The translations under genes were made by a program, and so were the position numbers. The notes beneath the pieces are model-generated. The model was not told the origin of the DNA and did not search any database. It saw nothing but the letters and a program-made list of their open reading frames with translations. A stretch of 64,000 nt of DNA from Emiliania huxleyi CCMP1516 (taxonomy: Eukaryota > Haptophyta > Isochrysidales > Noelaerhabdaceae): the NCBI RefSeq assembly GCF_000372725.1, contig NW_005202427.1:1028459-1092458 (forward strand). The letters run 5' to 3'. Below are positions 20,217-30,299 of the stretch, in pieces. The stretch's first letter is position 1. Every line of letters begins with the position of its first letter.

Positions 20217-22732
20217 TCATGGCGGCGCGAAGCCGAACTTGACAAACCTGCCCGCGTGCCCGGGCTTCATCCCCGTCTCCTTGGCCACGTCCGCCCGCTC
20301 GGCGGCGTCCAGTCCGCGCAAGAACGAGATGTCGTCGTAGCCCTCGGCGTCAAAGGCGGCGGCGTAGGCCTGCAGGTTGATCTGCGCCAGCGCCGCGGCG
20401 ACGGCCGCCATGCCGCCCGTGGGGGGAGGGGGCGTCTCCCTCAGCACGGTGCGCCCGTCCGGCGTGGTCGTGAACAGGCGGCTCGAGAGCGGGGAGGGGC
20501 CGGCAGGGGCGGCAGTGGAGGTGGAGGCGGAGGCAGTGGAGGTGGAGGTGGAGGCGGCGGTGCGGGCGGCGGTGGCGGGCGCGGCCAGTGCGGTGGGTGC
20601 GGTGGGTGCGGTGGCGGTGGTGGCGGCGGAGGAGGAAGAGGAGGAGGCGGCGGCAAGGGTGGAGGAGGAGGCAGCCGAGGGTGCGGCGGCGGCGGCGCGG
20701 CTTGAGCGCCGCTTCGGCAGCGGCGCGTCGGTCGGCTCGAGCGGGCGCTTTGCTGGACGGGGCCTGGCGCCGCTGCCGCCGGCAGCGGAGTCGGCGGTGG
20801 CGGAAGAGGAGGAGCGGTCCGGCGCCTGCCCGACCGCCCGCGCGAACGCCACCGCCGCCTCCACCGCGGTGTCGAAGATGCCGACGTGGACCCTCCTTCC
20901 GCCCACATAGTGCGCTGCCTCGAAGCGGCCTTTGATTTGCTTGACCACCCCCTTGTAGCCGGTGGCGTTGCTGCTGGAGAGGTGCAAGCGCAAGCCCTCC
21001 GCCTCCGTCGCCACAGTCGGAGGAGCCGGAGGCTGGTACTCGCCGACTGCTCGCGCGTACGCCACTGCCGCCTCCACCGCTGTATCGAAGTCGCCTAGTC
21101 TGACCTTCCTTCCGTCCACCCTGTGCCGCGCCTGGAAGCGGCCAGCCTGCGCGGTGCTCTTGGTCACGCCCATGTAGCCGGTGCTGTTGCTGCTGGACAA
21201 ATGCAGACGCAAACCCTCCGCGACCGCCACGCGCGCCTCCGCTGCCGCCGCCGCTCCCTCCTCCAGCAGCGCCGGCTCTTCTGCCCCTGCCGCCGCCACC
21301 GCGCCCGCCTCCTCCTCCACCACCGGCTCGGCAGCGGCTGCGCCTTCTGCCGCCTCGCCCAGCGGTGCTGCCGACGCCTGCCCTGCTGCTGCTGCCACCG
21401 CCGCGCCCGCTTCCGGCGCCTCGCCGACCGCGCGCGCGTACGCCACCGCCGCCTCCACCGCGGTGTCGAAGAGGCCGAGGAAAGCCAGCCCTCCGTCCAC
21501 CCTGTGCTGCGCCTGGAAGCGGCCGGAGTTGTGCCTAGTCAGCCCCTTGTAGCCGGTGGCGTTGCTGCTGGACAAATGCAGCCGCAGCCCCTCTGCCTCC
21601 GTCGCCACTGTCGGAGGAGCCGGAGGCTGGTACTCGCCGACTGCTCGCGCGTACGCCACCGCCGCCTCCACCGCCGTGTCAAAGTGGCCGATGGCGACCT
21701 GCCTGTTGTGCACCCTGTGCCGCGCCTGGTAGCGGCCAGACTGGTTCTTGAACACGTTCTTGTAGCCGGTGACGTTGCTGCTCGAGGGGTGCAGCCTCAG
21801 CCCCTCCGCCTCCTCCACATGCGCCTCCGCTGCCGCCGCATCCGCCGCCGCCGCTCCCTCCTCCAGCATCGCACCGGCGCCATCAGCACAGAGCTCCGCC
21901 TCGTCGTCGCCCTCGCCTCCGCCGCCGCCCGGCTCGACTGATCCGCCTGCCTCCGTCGCGGTGCTGGCCGCTTTCGCGATGAATCTTCCGTTGTCAAAGT
22001 CGTACCGGAGCGGCGCCGTGTACTCGGCCGACAGCAAGGCTGCTCTCCGGCGCGCCATATCCAGCGCAAGGAGGCTAGTGGCGGAGCGCGGCGATCCTGC
22101 CTTGAGCATCGCGAGCAGCGAGCGGCACTTGCGCGCGTCCACATGCACAAACTTGCCCGCGGAGAGCGAGGCGAGGGCGGTGTAGAAGCCGAGCTTGCCG
22201 TGCTTCGCGAGCTCGGAACACACCGGCTGCCCGATACCCCTATACTTGTGCGTGAAGAGCCAGTAGATCTGCGCCGCGTCGGCGACCGTGAGCGTGACCG
22301 GCGGAGCGGCGTACTTTTCCGGGTTGGACATCATGGCGCGGAGGTTCGACACTGCCCGGCTGTCTGGGTCGAGCAGGGGCAGCGCCGCATCATCGGCGCT
22401 GTCGGCGCTGGAGATCCCGCCGCCGACGTCAGCAGGCGCAAGAGCCGACAGCACGTGGGCGGCCGAGCGGCCGGCTGCGGGCGGTGTTGGCGCGCGTGCC
22501 TGAGCCGCCGGGGTTGTCACGAAGGCGGGAGGAGCGGTAATGACGGGCGTAGCAGCCGCCGGCTCCGGCTCGTCGTCGCTATCCAGCTCCATCGGACACG
22601 CTGCGCTGATTCCCGGCAGTGCGGCCTCGCCACCGCCACCGCTGCCGCCGCCACTGCTGCCGCCGCCGCTGCCGTCCCCGCCACCGCCGGCCTCCTCGTC
22701 GCCGCCCTCGCCCTCTCCGCCCTCGCCGCCCG

Positions 22733-22794
<62 letters not shown>

Positions 22795-23180
22795 ACCGCC
22801 TCGGCAGTGGCAGTGCTTGCCACCGCTTGAGTGCCCGCCTCTGCAGCCGCAACGCCGGCGGCGGGCACAGGCGGCCCCTCGCTAGGCGCGGCGTCCGCGA
22901 GCTCTTTGAGGCGGAGCGAGCACTTCTGCTTCTCCTCGTTCCAGACCAGCACCAGGCAGGAGGCCCCCGCCTTCATCTGTGCCTTGACGATGCAGCTCCC
23001 GCAGTCGCACGGCATTTGGAGCCGCAGCGTGTGCGGCTCCGCTTTGGGCTCGAGGGTGAGGCGGAGCTTTCGGAGGTGCGGGGCGGCTGCGCTCTCCCTG
23101 TCAAGCGCGCGGGCGAGCCGCCCGCTCTCCGCGAGGCTCTGCCAGGAGAGCGCCGCCGGCTGCGTCCTATCCGCCATCAT
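20217..23180 (-). CDS. Multi-AP2 plus SAM domain protein A
   Basis: An intronless frame of about 987 residues from ATGATGGCGG at 23180. An upstream in-frame ATG at 23282 lies in the shared leader and is less likely. The N-terminus has CDCGSC within a conserved block of about 100 residues. A Gly-Glu run and an unfamiliar domain (about residues 285-400; YWLFTHKYRGIGQPVCSELA, KFVHVDARKCRSLLAML) follow. Four AP2 domains lie near residues 460-515, 532-585, 657-715 and 730-785, each with GYKGV..., GRFxAxH, and FDTAVEAAVAYARAVGE. After Ser/Ala-rich linkers and a basic RPAKRPLEP stretch, the last 60 residues are a SAM domain (INLQAYAAAFDAEGYDDISF). AP2 domains bind DNA and SAM domains oligomerise, so a nuclear regulator is likely. 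Its targets are unknown. Confidence 0.85.
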
Positions 23181-23183
23181 ATT

Positions 23184-23571
23184 CTGCAGTGCGAACCTTT
23201 CGCCCGCTCGCGGCGTTGTGTCCCCGGTTTTTCTTTTTTGCTCCTTCGACCTTCCGGCCTCCGGGCCGGTCTTTTCGGACACGAGTCGTCGGTCCAGTTG
23301 TACAACTTATCCAAAACACACCCCCTAGATCTTATTGGTGTCGATGCTCGGTATACGGTATGCCGTACACCTTCGACGTACACCTGCTACTTCCAGTATT
23401 GATTGTACAAACGACCTCCCGTCGAGAGGTTCCGCACGGTGGTCGGACAGTAGACCTTCCGCAACATGCTCGCGCATCCCGGTCGGTGCACCCTAAGCAC
23501 TCGAAACGTACTGGGACAGAGCTCCTGTCGGGACCCGACCCTGATCCCTGAGCTCCTAGCGGCGGGCTCGC
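23184..23571 (-). promoter_or_regulatory. Shared 5' leader/promoter, copy 2 (AP2 gene A)
   Basis: Nearly base-for-base copy of 19829-20216 at an offset of 3355 bp. It is both the leader of AP2 gene A and the 3' flank of gene B, as expected inside a tandem array. Confidence 0.75.
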
Positions 23572-26235
23572 TCATGGCGGCGCGAAGCCGAACTTGACAA
23601 ACCTGCCCGCGTGCCCGGGCTTCATCCCCGTCTCCTTGGCCACGTCCGCCCGCTCGGCGGCGTCCAGTCCGCGCAAGAACGAGATGTCGTCGTAGCCCTC
23701 GGCGTCAAAGGCGGCGGCGTAGGCCTGCAGGTTGATCTGCGCCAGCGCCGTGGCGACGGCCGCCATGCCGCCCGTGGGGGGAGGGGGCGTCTCCCTCAGC
23801 ACGGTGCGCCCGTCCGGCGTGGTCGTGAACAGGCGGCTCGAGAGCGGGGAGGGGCCGGCAGGGGCGGCGGTGGAGGTGGAGGCGGAGGCGGTGGAGGTGG
23901 AGGTGGAGGCGGCGGCGCGGGCGGCGGTGGCGGGCGCGGCCAGTGCGGTGGGTGCGGTGGGTGCGGTGGCGGTGGTGGCGGCGGAGGAGGAAGAGGAGGA
24001 GGCGGCGGCAAGGGTGGAGGAGGAGGCAGCCGAGGGTGCGGCGGCGGCGGCGCGGCTTGAGCGCCGCTTCGGCAGCGGCGCGTCGGTCGGCTCGAGTGGG
24101 CGCTTTGCTGGGCGGGGCCGGGCGCCGCTGCCACGGCCGGAGGAGGAGGAGAAAGGCAGCGGAGCCGGGCGAGGAAGCGCAGCCTCTGCCTGGCGCTCCG
24201 GCGCCTCGCCGACCGCCCTCGCGTACGCCACTGCCGCCTCCACCGCCGTGTCGAAGGAGCCCAAGTAGACCACCCTCCCGCCCACGCTGTGCCGCGCCTG
24301 GAAGCGGGCGTTGTCTTTGTACACGCCCTTGTAGCCGCTCGGGTTGCTGCTGGAGAGGTGCAAGCGCAAGCCCTCCGCCACCGCCGCCACTGCCGGAGGC
24401 TGGTACTCGCCGACCGCGCGCGCGTACGCCACCGCCGCCTCCACCGCCATGTCAAAGAGGCCGAGCGAGACCTCCCTCCTGCCCACCCGGTGCCTCGCAT
24501 GGAAGCGGCCGGATGGGTGCTTGTGCACGCCCTTGTAGCTGGTCACGTTGCTGCTGGAGAAATGCAGACGCAGCCCCTCCGCCACCTCCGCCACGGGCGC
24601 CGCCGCTGCCGCCGCCGCCGCCGCCGCTCCCTCCTCCAGCGGCGCCGGCTCTTCTGCCGCCGCCGCCGCCGCCGCGCCCGCCTCCTCCTCCACCGGCGGC
24701 TCGAAAGCGGCTGCGCCTTCTGCCGCCTCACCCAGCGGTGCCGCCGACGCCTGCCCTGCTGCTGCTGCCACCGCCGCGCCCGCTTCCGGCGCCTCCCCGA
24801 CCGCCCGCGCGTACGCCACCGCCGCCTCCACCGCGGTGTCAAAGAGGCCGACGTGGACCCTCCTTCCGTCTCTCCCTCGGTGCGATGCCTGGAAGCGGCC
24901 ACCGTGATGCTTAGTCACGCACTTGTAGCCGGTGATGCCGCTCGAGAGGTGCAAGCGCAGCCCCTCCGCCTCTGTCGCCACCACCGGAGGAGGCTGCGCC
25001 GGAGGCTGGTACTCGCCGGCCGCCCGCGCGTACGCCACCGCCGCCTCCACCGCTGTATCGAAGGAGCCGATGGAGACCCTCCTTCCGCCCACACAGTGCT
25101 GCGCGTCGAAGACGTCGCGGCCCTTTCGCGAGTCCTTGTGCACCCCCTTGTAGCCACTGCTGCTGCTGCTAGACAAATGCAGACGCAAGCCCTCCGCCTC
25201 CTCCGCCAGGGGCGCCTCCGCCGCCTCCGCCACGGGCGCCTCAGCTGTCGCCGCACCCGCCGCCGCCGCCGCTCCCTCCTTCAGCGGCGCCGTCTCTTCT
25301 GCTCCTGCCGCCGCCGCCGCCGCGCCCGCCGCCTCCGCCTCCACCGGCTCGGCAGCGGCTGCGCCTTCTGCCGCCTCACCCAGCGGTAGCGGTGCCGCTG
25401 ACGCCTGCCCTGCTGCTGCTGCGACCGCCGAGCCCGCTTCCGGCGCCTCGCCGACCGCGCGCGCGTACGCCACCGCCCCCTCCACCGCGGTGTCGAAGAG
25501 GCCGAAGTATGCTTTCCTTCCGTCCACCCTGTGCCACGCCTCGAAGCGGCCGGAGTTGTGCTTGACCACCCCCTTGTAGCCGGTGGCGTTGCTGCTCGAG
25601 AGGTGCAAGCGCAATCCCTCCGCCTCCGCCGCCACAGTCGGAGGAGCCGGAGGCTGGTACTCGCCGACTGCTCGCGCGTACGCCACCGCCGCCTCCATCG
25701 CCGTGTCGAAGTGGCCGAGCGACACCTCCCTTCCGCCCACCTTGTGCTTCGCCTGGAAGCGGCCAGAGTGGTGCTTGTGCACGCCCTTGTAGCTGGTCAC
25801 GTTGCTGCTGGAGAAATGCAGACGCAGCCCCTCCGCCTCCTCCGCCACGGGTGGCGCCGCTGCCGCCGCCGCCGCTCCCTCCTCCAGCGGCGCCGGCTCT
25901 TCTGCCCCTGCCGCCGCGGGCACAGGCGGCCCCTCGCTAGGCGCGGCGTCCGCGAGCTCTTTGAGGCGGAGCGAGCACTTCTGCTTCTCCTCGTTCCAGA
26001 CCAGCACCAGGCAGGAGGCCCCCGCCTTCATCTGTGCCTTGACGATGCAGCTCCCGCAGTCGCACGGCATTTGGAGCCGCAGCGTGTGCGGCTCCGCTTT
26101 GGGCTCGAGGGTGAGGCGGAGCTTTCGGAGGTGTGGCGCGTCTGCGCTCTCCCTGTCAAGCGCGCGGGCGAGCCGCCCGCTCTCCGCGAGGCTCTGCCAG
26201 GAGAGCGCCGCCGGCTGCGTCCTATCCGCCATCAT
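23572..26235 (-). CDS. Multi-AP2 plus SAM domain protein B
   Basis: An intronless frame of about 887 residues starting at the ATGATGGCGG at 26235. The first 110 residues (with CDCGSC) and the last 250 (basic stretch, Ser/Ala-rich linker, SAM domain) are almost identical to protein A. The middle differs: the long Gly-Glu run and the unfamiliar domain of A are absent. There are six AP2 domains, near residues 135-190, 207-260, 348-405, 425-478, 555-608 and 625-680. Domain four has a shortened SSGITGYK start, and domain three has an insertion (DSRKGRDVF). The repeated module is AP2 plus an Ala/Glu-rich linker ending in YQPPA or EAPEAG. A and B arose by tandem duplication; the near identity of their ends suggests recency or gene conversion. 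Confidence 0.85.
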   Translation of the reverse strand: MMADRTQPAALSWQSLAESGRLARALDRESADAPHLRKLRLTLEPKAEPHTLRLQMPCDCGSCIVKAQMKAGASCLVLVWNEEKQKCSLRLKELADAAPSEGPPVPAAAGAEEPAPLEEGAAAAAAAPPVAEEAEGLRLHFSSSNVTSYKGVHKHHSGRFQAKHKVGGREVSLGHFDTAMEAAVAYARAVGEYQPPAPPTVAAEAEGLRLHLSSSNATGYKGVVKHNSGRFEAWHRVDGRKAYFGLFDTAVEGAVAYARAVGEAPEAGSAVAAAAGQASAAPLPLGEAAEGAAAAEPVEAEAAGAAAAAAGAEETAPLKEGAAAAAGAATAEAPVAEAAEAPLAEEAEGLRLHLSSSSSSGYKGVHKDSRKGRDVFDAQHCVGGRRVSIGSFDTAVEAAVAYARAAGEYQPPAQPPPVVATEAEGLRLHLSSGITGYKCVTKHHGGRFQASHRGRDGRRVHVGLFDTAVEAAVAYARAVGEAPEAGAAVAAAAGQASAAPLGEAAEGAAAFEPPVEEEAGAAAAAAAEEPAPLEEGAAAAAAAAAAPVAEVAEGLRLHFSSSNVTSYKGVHKHPSGRFHARHRVGRREVSLGLFDMAVEAAVAYARAVGEYQPPAVAAVAEGLRLHLSSSNPSGYKGVYKDNARFQARHSVGGRVVYLGSFDTAVEAAVAYARAVGEAPERQAEAALPRPAPLPFSSSSGRGSGARPRPAKRPLEPTDAPLPKRRSSRAAAAAPSAASSSTLAAASSSSSSAATTATAPTAPTALAAPATAARAAASTSTSTASASTSTAAPAGPSPLSSRLFTTTPDGRTVLRETPPPPTGGMAAVATALAQINLQAYAAAFDAEGYDDISFLRGLDAAERADVAKETGMKPGHAGRFVKFGFAPP

Positions 26236-26238
26236 ATT

Positions 26239-26397
26239 CTGCAGTGCGAACCTTTCGCCCGCTCGCGGCGTTGTGTCCCCGGTTTTTCTTTTTTGCTCCT
26301 TCGACCTTCCGGCCTCCGGGCCGGTCTTTTCGGACACGAGTCGTCGGTCCAGTTGTACAACTTATCCAAAACACACCCCCTAGATCTTATTGGTGTC
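26239..26397 (-). promoter_or_regulatory. Shared 5' leader/promoter, copy 3 (AP2 gene B), truncated
   Basis: Matches the first 159 bp of the two other leader copies, then diverges after TTGGTGTC. Just beyond the break, ATCCGCCATCATATT (26406-26420) repeats the sequence around the AP2 start codon, suggesting a microhomology junction. Confidence 0.7.
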
Positions 26398-26413
26398 CTA
26401 GGAATATCCGCCA

Positions 26414-28123
26414 TCATATTGCAATATGTAGAGCAGCTAAAAAAGAAAAAAACGACCGGGCAGCAGCTGAACTGTGTGTGAACTCGACTCGAGCACTCTC
26501 CAGCCCCTGCGCCCACACCTCAACCTTCTTGGGCAGCAGCTGGTTCGACTCGTCCTCTCCGTGGCCTAGGCGGCCATATTCGCCCTTGCCCCAGGTAAAG
26601 ACGGCGCCGTCAGCGGTGAGGGCGAGGTTGAGGTCGCCTCCGGCCGACGTAGCGACGACGCGCTGACCAGCAAAGGCCTCGATCTTCTTTGGCTGCCACT
26701 GGGCCGCATAGTCGCCGTGGCCCAACTGGCCGCGCCCTCCAAAGCCCCAGCTCCAGATGGCGCCGTCAGCGGTGAGGGCGAGGCTGTGGTCGCCTCCCGC
26801 CGACGTAGCGACGACGCGCCGGCCAGCAAAGGCCTCGATCTTCTTGGGCTGCCACTGGGCCTGCCCGTCGCCGTGGCCCAAATGCCCGCTCCCTCCAAAG
26901 CCCCAGCTCCAGACGGCGCCGTCGGCGGCGACGGCGAGGCTGTGGCTGTATCCAGCCGACACAGCGACGACGCGCTGACCAGCCAACGCCTCGATCTTCT
27001 TGGGCAGCGGCTGCTTTTGCTGGTCGCCGTGGCCCAACCGGCCAAGGTCTCCGCGGCCCCAGCTCCAGACACTGCCGTCGGCGGAGATGGCCAGACTGTG
27101 GTCCTCTCCAGCCGACACAGCGAGAACGCGCTGGCCAGCCAACGCCTCGAGCTTCTTGGGCAGCAGCTGGTTCTGCCAGGGCAGCAGCAGGTTCTGCCGG
27201 TCGCCGTGGCCCAGCCGGCCTTCGTGACCATAGCCCCAGCTCCAGACGGTGCCATCGGCGGTGAGGGCGAGGTTGTGGTCGCGTCCCGTCGACACGGCGA
27301 CGACGCGCCACCCAGCAAAGGCCTCGATCTTCGTCGGCTGCCACTGCTCCTCCTCGTCGCCGTGGCCCAGCCGGCCTTTAACTCCACGGCCCCAGCTCCA
27401 GACAGCACCGCCGGCAGTGAGAGCGAGGCTGTGCGCGTCTCCAGCCGACACGCTCACAGCGCGCTCTCCCAGCGTCGAGGGAAGGCGGGTCGGCGTATTG
27501 AGCCGCGCCACGCCCTCGCCGTGACCGAGCAGCCCTGGAGAGAACGACGGTGCAGAACCGCACGACGAGAGCCGCCCCTCGCCGTCGACGAAGACGCTGT
27601 GCCGATCGTCTGCCGCCGCCCTTGCCGGCGGGTTGGACTCGCAAAGCAGCGCCGACAAGCACAGCCATCGCACGGCGCAGCTCTCGCCCTCTGGCTGCGC
27701 CGGCAGCTCGTAGCCGCGCTCTTGCGCCCGCAAGCGGATGCCCTCCTTCGCAAGCGAGGCGTGGAAGAGCAGCGAGACGGCCGCGACGCGAGCGATGTCG
27801 ACGGGGTCGCAGCGAGAGACGACGCGCACGAGGAGGTCGGTGGGGAGGTCGAGGAGGCGGGTGGGCGGCGGCGTGTCTGGCGAGGGAGCGGCGGTGGCGG
27901 CGGTGGCGAGGCGGCGCGGCGGGGTGCACGAGAAAAAGAAACGCCCCGCGCGATGCCGAGGTGGTCGCAGCGAGAGACGACGCGCACGAGGAGCTCCGTG
28001 GGGAGGTCTGAGACATCGTGTCCCATATACTCGTGCAACAACCCGGTCACCTCGGACGGGGCGGACTTCGTTTTTCCCGTGCCCAGTGTTCTGTGTTGAG
28101 AGAGAGATTTTTAGCAATACCAA
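26414..28123 (-). CDS. F-box plus RCC1-repeat protein
   Basis: One frame of about 569 residues. RLLDLPTDLLVRVVSRCDPV (near 27790-27857) is a short F-box-like motif after a Pro/Ala-rich leader. Seven RCC1-type blades follow, six of them clear, each of the form SAGxDHSLALTADGxVWSWG then GRLGHGD. The full propeller should have seven blades, so this is near complete. Such proteins may be substrate adaptors of SCF ubiquitin ligases, with the propeller binding the target. The start at 28123 is the longest possible. A second F-box segment lies upstream in another frame (see 27955-28015), so the true 5' end is unsure. Conserved TTTCTTTTTCTCGTG before the leader resembles the start region of the F-box fragment at 32516. 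Confidence 0.8.
   Translation of the reverse strand: MVLLKISLSTQNTGHGKNEVRPVRGDRVVARVYGTRCLRPPHGAPRARRLSLRPPRHRAGRFFFSCTPPRRLATAATAAPSPDTPPPTRLLDLPTDLLVRVVSRCDPVDIARVAAVSLLFHASLAKEGIRLRAQERGYELPAQPEGESCAVRWLCLSALLCESNPPARAAADDRHSVFVDGEGRLSSCGSAPSFSPGLLGHGEGVARLNTPTRLPSTLGERAVSVSAGDAHSLALTAGGAVWSWGRGVKGRLGHGDEEEQWQPTKIEAFAGWRVVAVSTGRDHNLALTADGTVWSWGYGHEGRLGHGDRQNLLLPWQNQLLPKKLEALAGQRVLAVSAGEDHSLAISADGSVWSWGRGDLGRLGHGDQQKQPLPKKIEALAGQRVVAVSAGYSHSLAVAADGAVWSWGFGGSGHLGHGDGQAQWQPKKIEAFAGRRVVATSAGGDHSLALTADGAIWSWGFGGRGQLGHGDYAAQWQPKKIEAFAGQRVVATSAGGDLNLALTADGAVFTWGKGEYGRLGHGEDESNQLLPKKVEVWAQGLESARVEFTHSSAAARSFFSFLAALHIAI
27955..28015 (-). pseudogene. Second F-box segment, out of frame
   Basis: Reads DLPTELLVRVVSRCDHLGIA in a frame different from the RCC1 ORF. 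At DNA level it is a close copy of 27796-27857. It may be an alternative first exon or a duplicated and abandoned F-box. Confidence 0.6.
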
Positions 28124-28363
28124 ACAACTCTAACACTCACACGTAAGTTTTGTTCTGTGTTGTGCGAGGGAGTTTAGTTGTAAAATTCTTTTTTGAGCAA
28201 GCCTTCGAGTTAAATGAAACAAACGCAGAATTCTTTTAGCTCACACGACACAATGTGAACTTCAATGTGTTGTAGCTAAAGCTACTCTCTTAAAGGCAGG
28301 TCACAGCCGAACACCCTAAGCGGTCGAGATACAGAGATTGGTCAGAACTTCAGCGCAGAACCG
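28124..28363. other. AT-richer intergenic spacer
   Basis: The least GC-rich stretch of the window (for example TTGTAAAATTCTTTTTTGAG). Presumably promoter of the RCC1 gene and 3' flank of the dehydrogenase. No RNA gene is recognised. Confidence 0.5.
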
Positions 28364-30268
28364 TCATGTAGCGTTGCGGCTGCAATCGTGCGCACGGCCC
28401 GCCACGACGCACTCGCTAAACCCCCACAGCGCCGCCCCAAACGCCTCGTCGGTTGCCATTGGGTGGCGCGGCTCCCACGGCGTCGCGACCGGCACGAAAA
28501 GCCGCCCGTTCCCTCCCGGCGAGTCGGCCCGCCCCGCCAGCTCGGGCGCCACCGCCGGGAAGAGGACCGTGAGCGCCGCCTGCTCGGTCGAGTAGGCGAA
28601 GAGCCCGTTCCGCGCCTGCGCTAGCTGCCAGGCGATGCCACCTGTGGCGCGAGGCACTCCCGGGGACGGCTCAGACACTCGACTCAGGCACGCGCCCGCC
28701 GCCTCTTCGAAGTCGCCAGGCCGGCGGGGAGGCTGTCGAGCCGCGGAGCCATCTCTCGGCCATACCTTGGCCATCTCTCGGCCATCTCTCGGCCATCTCT
28801 CGGCCATCTCTCGGGCATCTCTCGGGCATCTCTCGGCCATCTCTCGGGCATCTCTCGGCCATCTCTCGGCCATCTCTCGGCCATCTCTCGGCGGGGAGGC
28901 TGCCGAGCCGCCGCCCAAGCATCGCCTCGAAGTTGCCGCGCCGGAGCATGTCGCTTGCCACGACGCCAGGGTGGACCTACATCTCGGGCGCATCTCGGGT
29001 GCATCTCGGGTACATCTCGCTCGCCGCGACCGCCCCGGGGTGGACCGCAGACGAGAGCAGCGCCCCGCCCTGCCGCCGCGCCAGCTCGGCCGCGAAGGCC
29101 AGGCTCGCGAGCTTGGCCATCCCGTACCTGTGGGGCATGTCAGGGAAGTGTCGTGGACATGTCCAGGACAGGCTCGCGAGCTTGGCCCTCCCCCGCACCG
29201 CGCGTAGCCGCCGAGCCGCGCGTCGTTGATCGACGCGAGGGAAAGCGGCACCTGCGCGACAAAGCCCCGGACGTGTCCCGGACGTGTCGCGTGCACGGGG
29301 GCCGTGGGGCAGGACTGGTCGCTGAACGAGGCGAGGCGTAGCGCACCCCTTCCGGCGGCGCGCCTCGGTGGGCCCCCGAAGTCAGGTGTACCACCCGCCC
29401 GCGGCCTACAGGACGGTTCCAGGAAAGGTCCGAGACGGGTCCTGGAAGAAGGGAGCTGTGCGCCACCCGCGGCCGCCTGACCGCCCGGCCGCCGTCCGCG
29501 TCAGCAGCGGCAGCAGGCGGGTGGTGAGTGCGAAGTGCCCGAGATAGTTCGCCTGTCGGCTGCCGTTGGGGATAGGACTAGGGACAGGCGCGGGTGGTTC
29601 TGCCCGTCTGTTTCGTTCGCCTGGAAGGTGGCCTCGACGCCGTCCTCTGTGAGGCGGAGCGGGAACTGCGCCGCCACGCCCGCGTTGTTGACGAGCAGGT
29701 CTAGCGAGGGAGCTCGAGCCGGCTCGTCCGCCGCGACCCGCCGCTGCAGCTCCGCCTCCAGCGCCGCAGCAAACGCGGCGACGCTCTGCAGGCTCTCGAG
29801 GTCGAGGGCGAGAGGGAGGGTGCTTGCCGGCGCGGAAGCGCGCCGCGCCGCCGCCTCGGCGATGAGGGACTGGGCGCGCTCGCACCGCGATAGGTTGCGG
29901 CACGCGAGCACGACGGTGGCGTTGGCCAGCGCCAGCTGCTTTGCAACCTCCAGCCCGAGGCCAGAGCTCGCGCCGGTGACGACGGCGGTTCTTCCGCTCA
30001 GGTCGGGCATCCGGTCGAGCGAGAAGCCGGCAGGCTGCAGCAGGGTGCCGAGGTTGATGCCGCGAGCTCGGCACCAGAAGAGGTCGCCGCGGTGGCAGAG
30101 CCTCGCCACGCCGAGCGAGGAAGCGAGCACGGCTATTAGAAAGGCGCGCCTCGTGCCGCCCGTTCGTGTCTCGTCTCTAGTGGCCAGATCCGGAGGCGGG
30201 TGGTTGCCCGACAAGATGGAGGACATGGCTAAGCTTCTGGTTAGTGGGCATGGGTTGCAGCAGGGCAC
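28364..30268 (-). CDS. Short-chain dehydrogenase/reductase (retinol dehydrogenase-like), many introns
   Basis: The first exon holds a hydrophobic stretch (AFLIAVLASSLGV), then GRTAVVTGASSGLGLEVAKQ, the NAD(P)-binding glycine motif, and LDLLVNNAGVAA, the NNAG motif. After intron 29553-29620 comes ANYLGHFALTTRLLPLL. After 29406-29473 comes VVHLTSGAH, with the active-site Ser. After 29128-29198 comes YGMAKLASLAF, the YxxxK motif. After 28977-29045 comes VHPGVVASDMLRRGNF. The last block (28364 to about 28690) ends CVVAGRAHDCSRNAT. All catalytic residues are present. Members reduce or oxidise retinoids, steroids or chlorophyll-pathway intermediates at membranes. The start may be 30268, 30226 (MSSILSG) or 30011 (MPDLSG). 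Every one of these introns is bounded by a duplicated exon string. Confidence 0.8.
28724..28913 (-). repeat. Intronic CTCTCGGCCAT array between duplicated exon copies
   Basis: About thirteen 11-nt units (CATCTCTCGGC, some GGGCAT) flanked by GGCGGGGAGGCTGYCGAGCC at both ends (28724 and 28891). It lies in the dehydrogenase gene. It looks array-like but has no spacers. Confidence 0.85.
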
Positions 30269-30299
30269 AAAAATAGGGGTATCTAGATAAGAGGGCTCC

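Noticed and set aside
23283..23383. Extended N-termini of the AP2 and MINDY ORFs starting in the shared leader
   Set aside because: The same peptide precedes three different genes because the leader is duplicated. ATGATGGCGG or ATGGCGGAC just downstream is the common point where coding begins.
22143..23402. Long plus-strand ORFs opposite the AP2 genes
   Set aside because: They are repetitive Arg/Leu/Ala shadows of the AP2 modules.
28750..28890. Regular short repeats resembling a CRISPR array
   Set aside because: Units are 11 nt in direct succession with no spacers, no cas genes are present, and the block lies in an intron of a eukaryotic gene.
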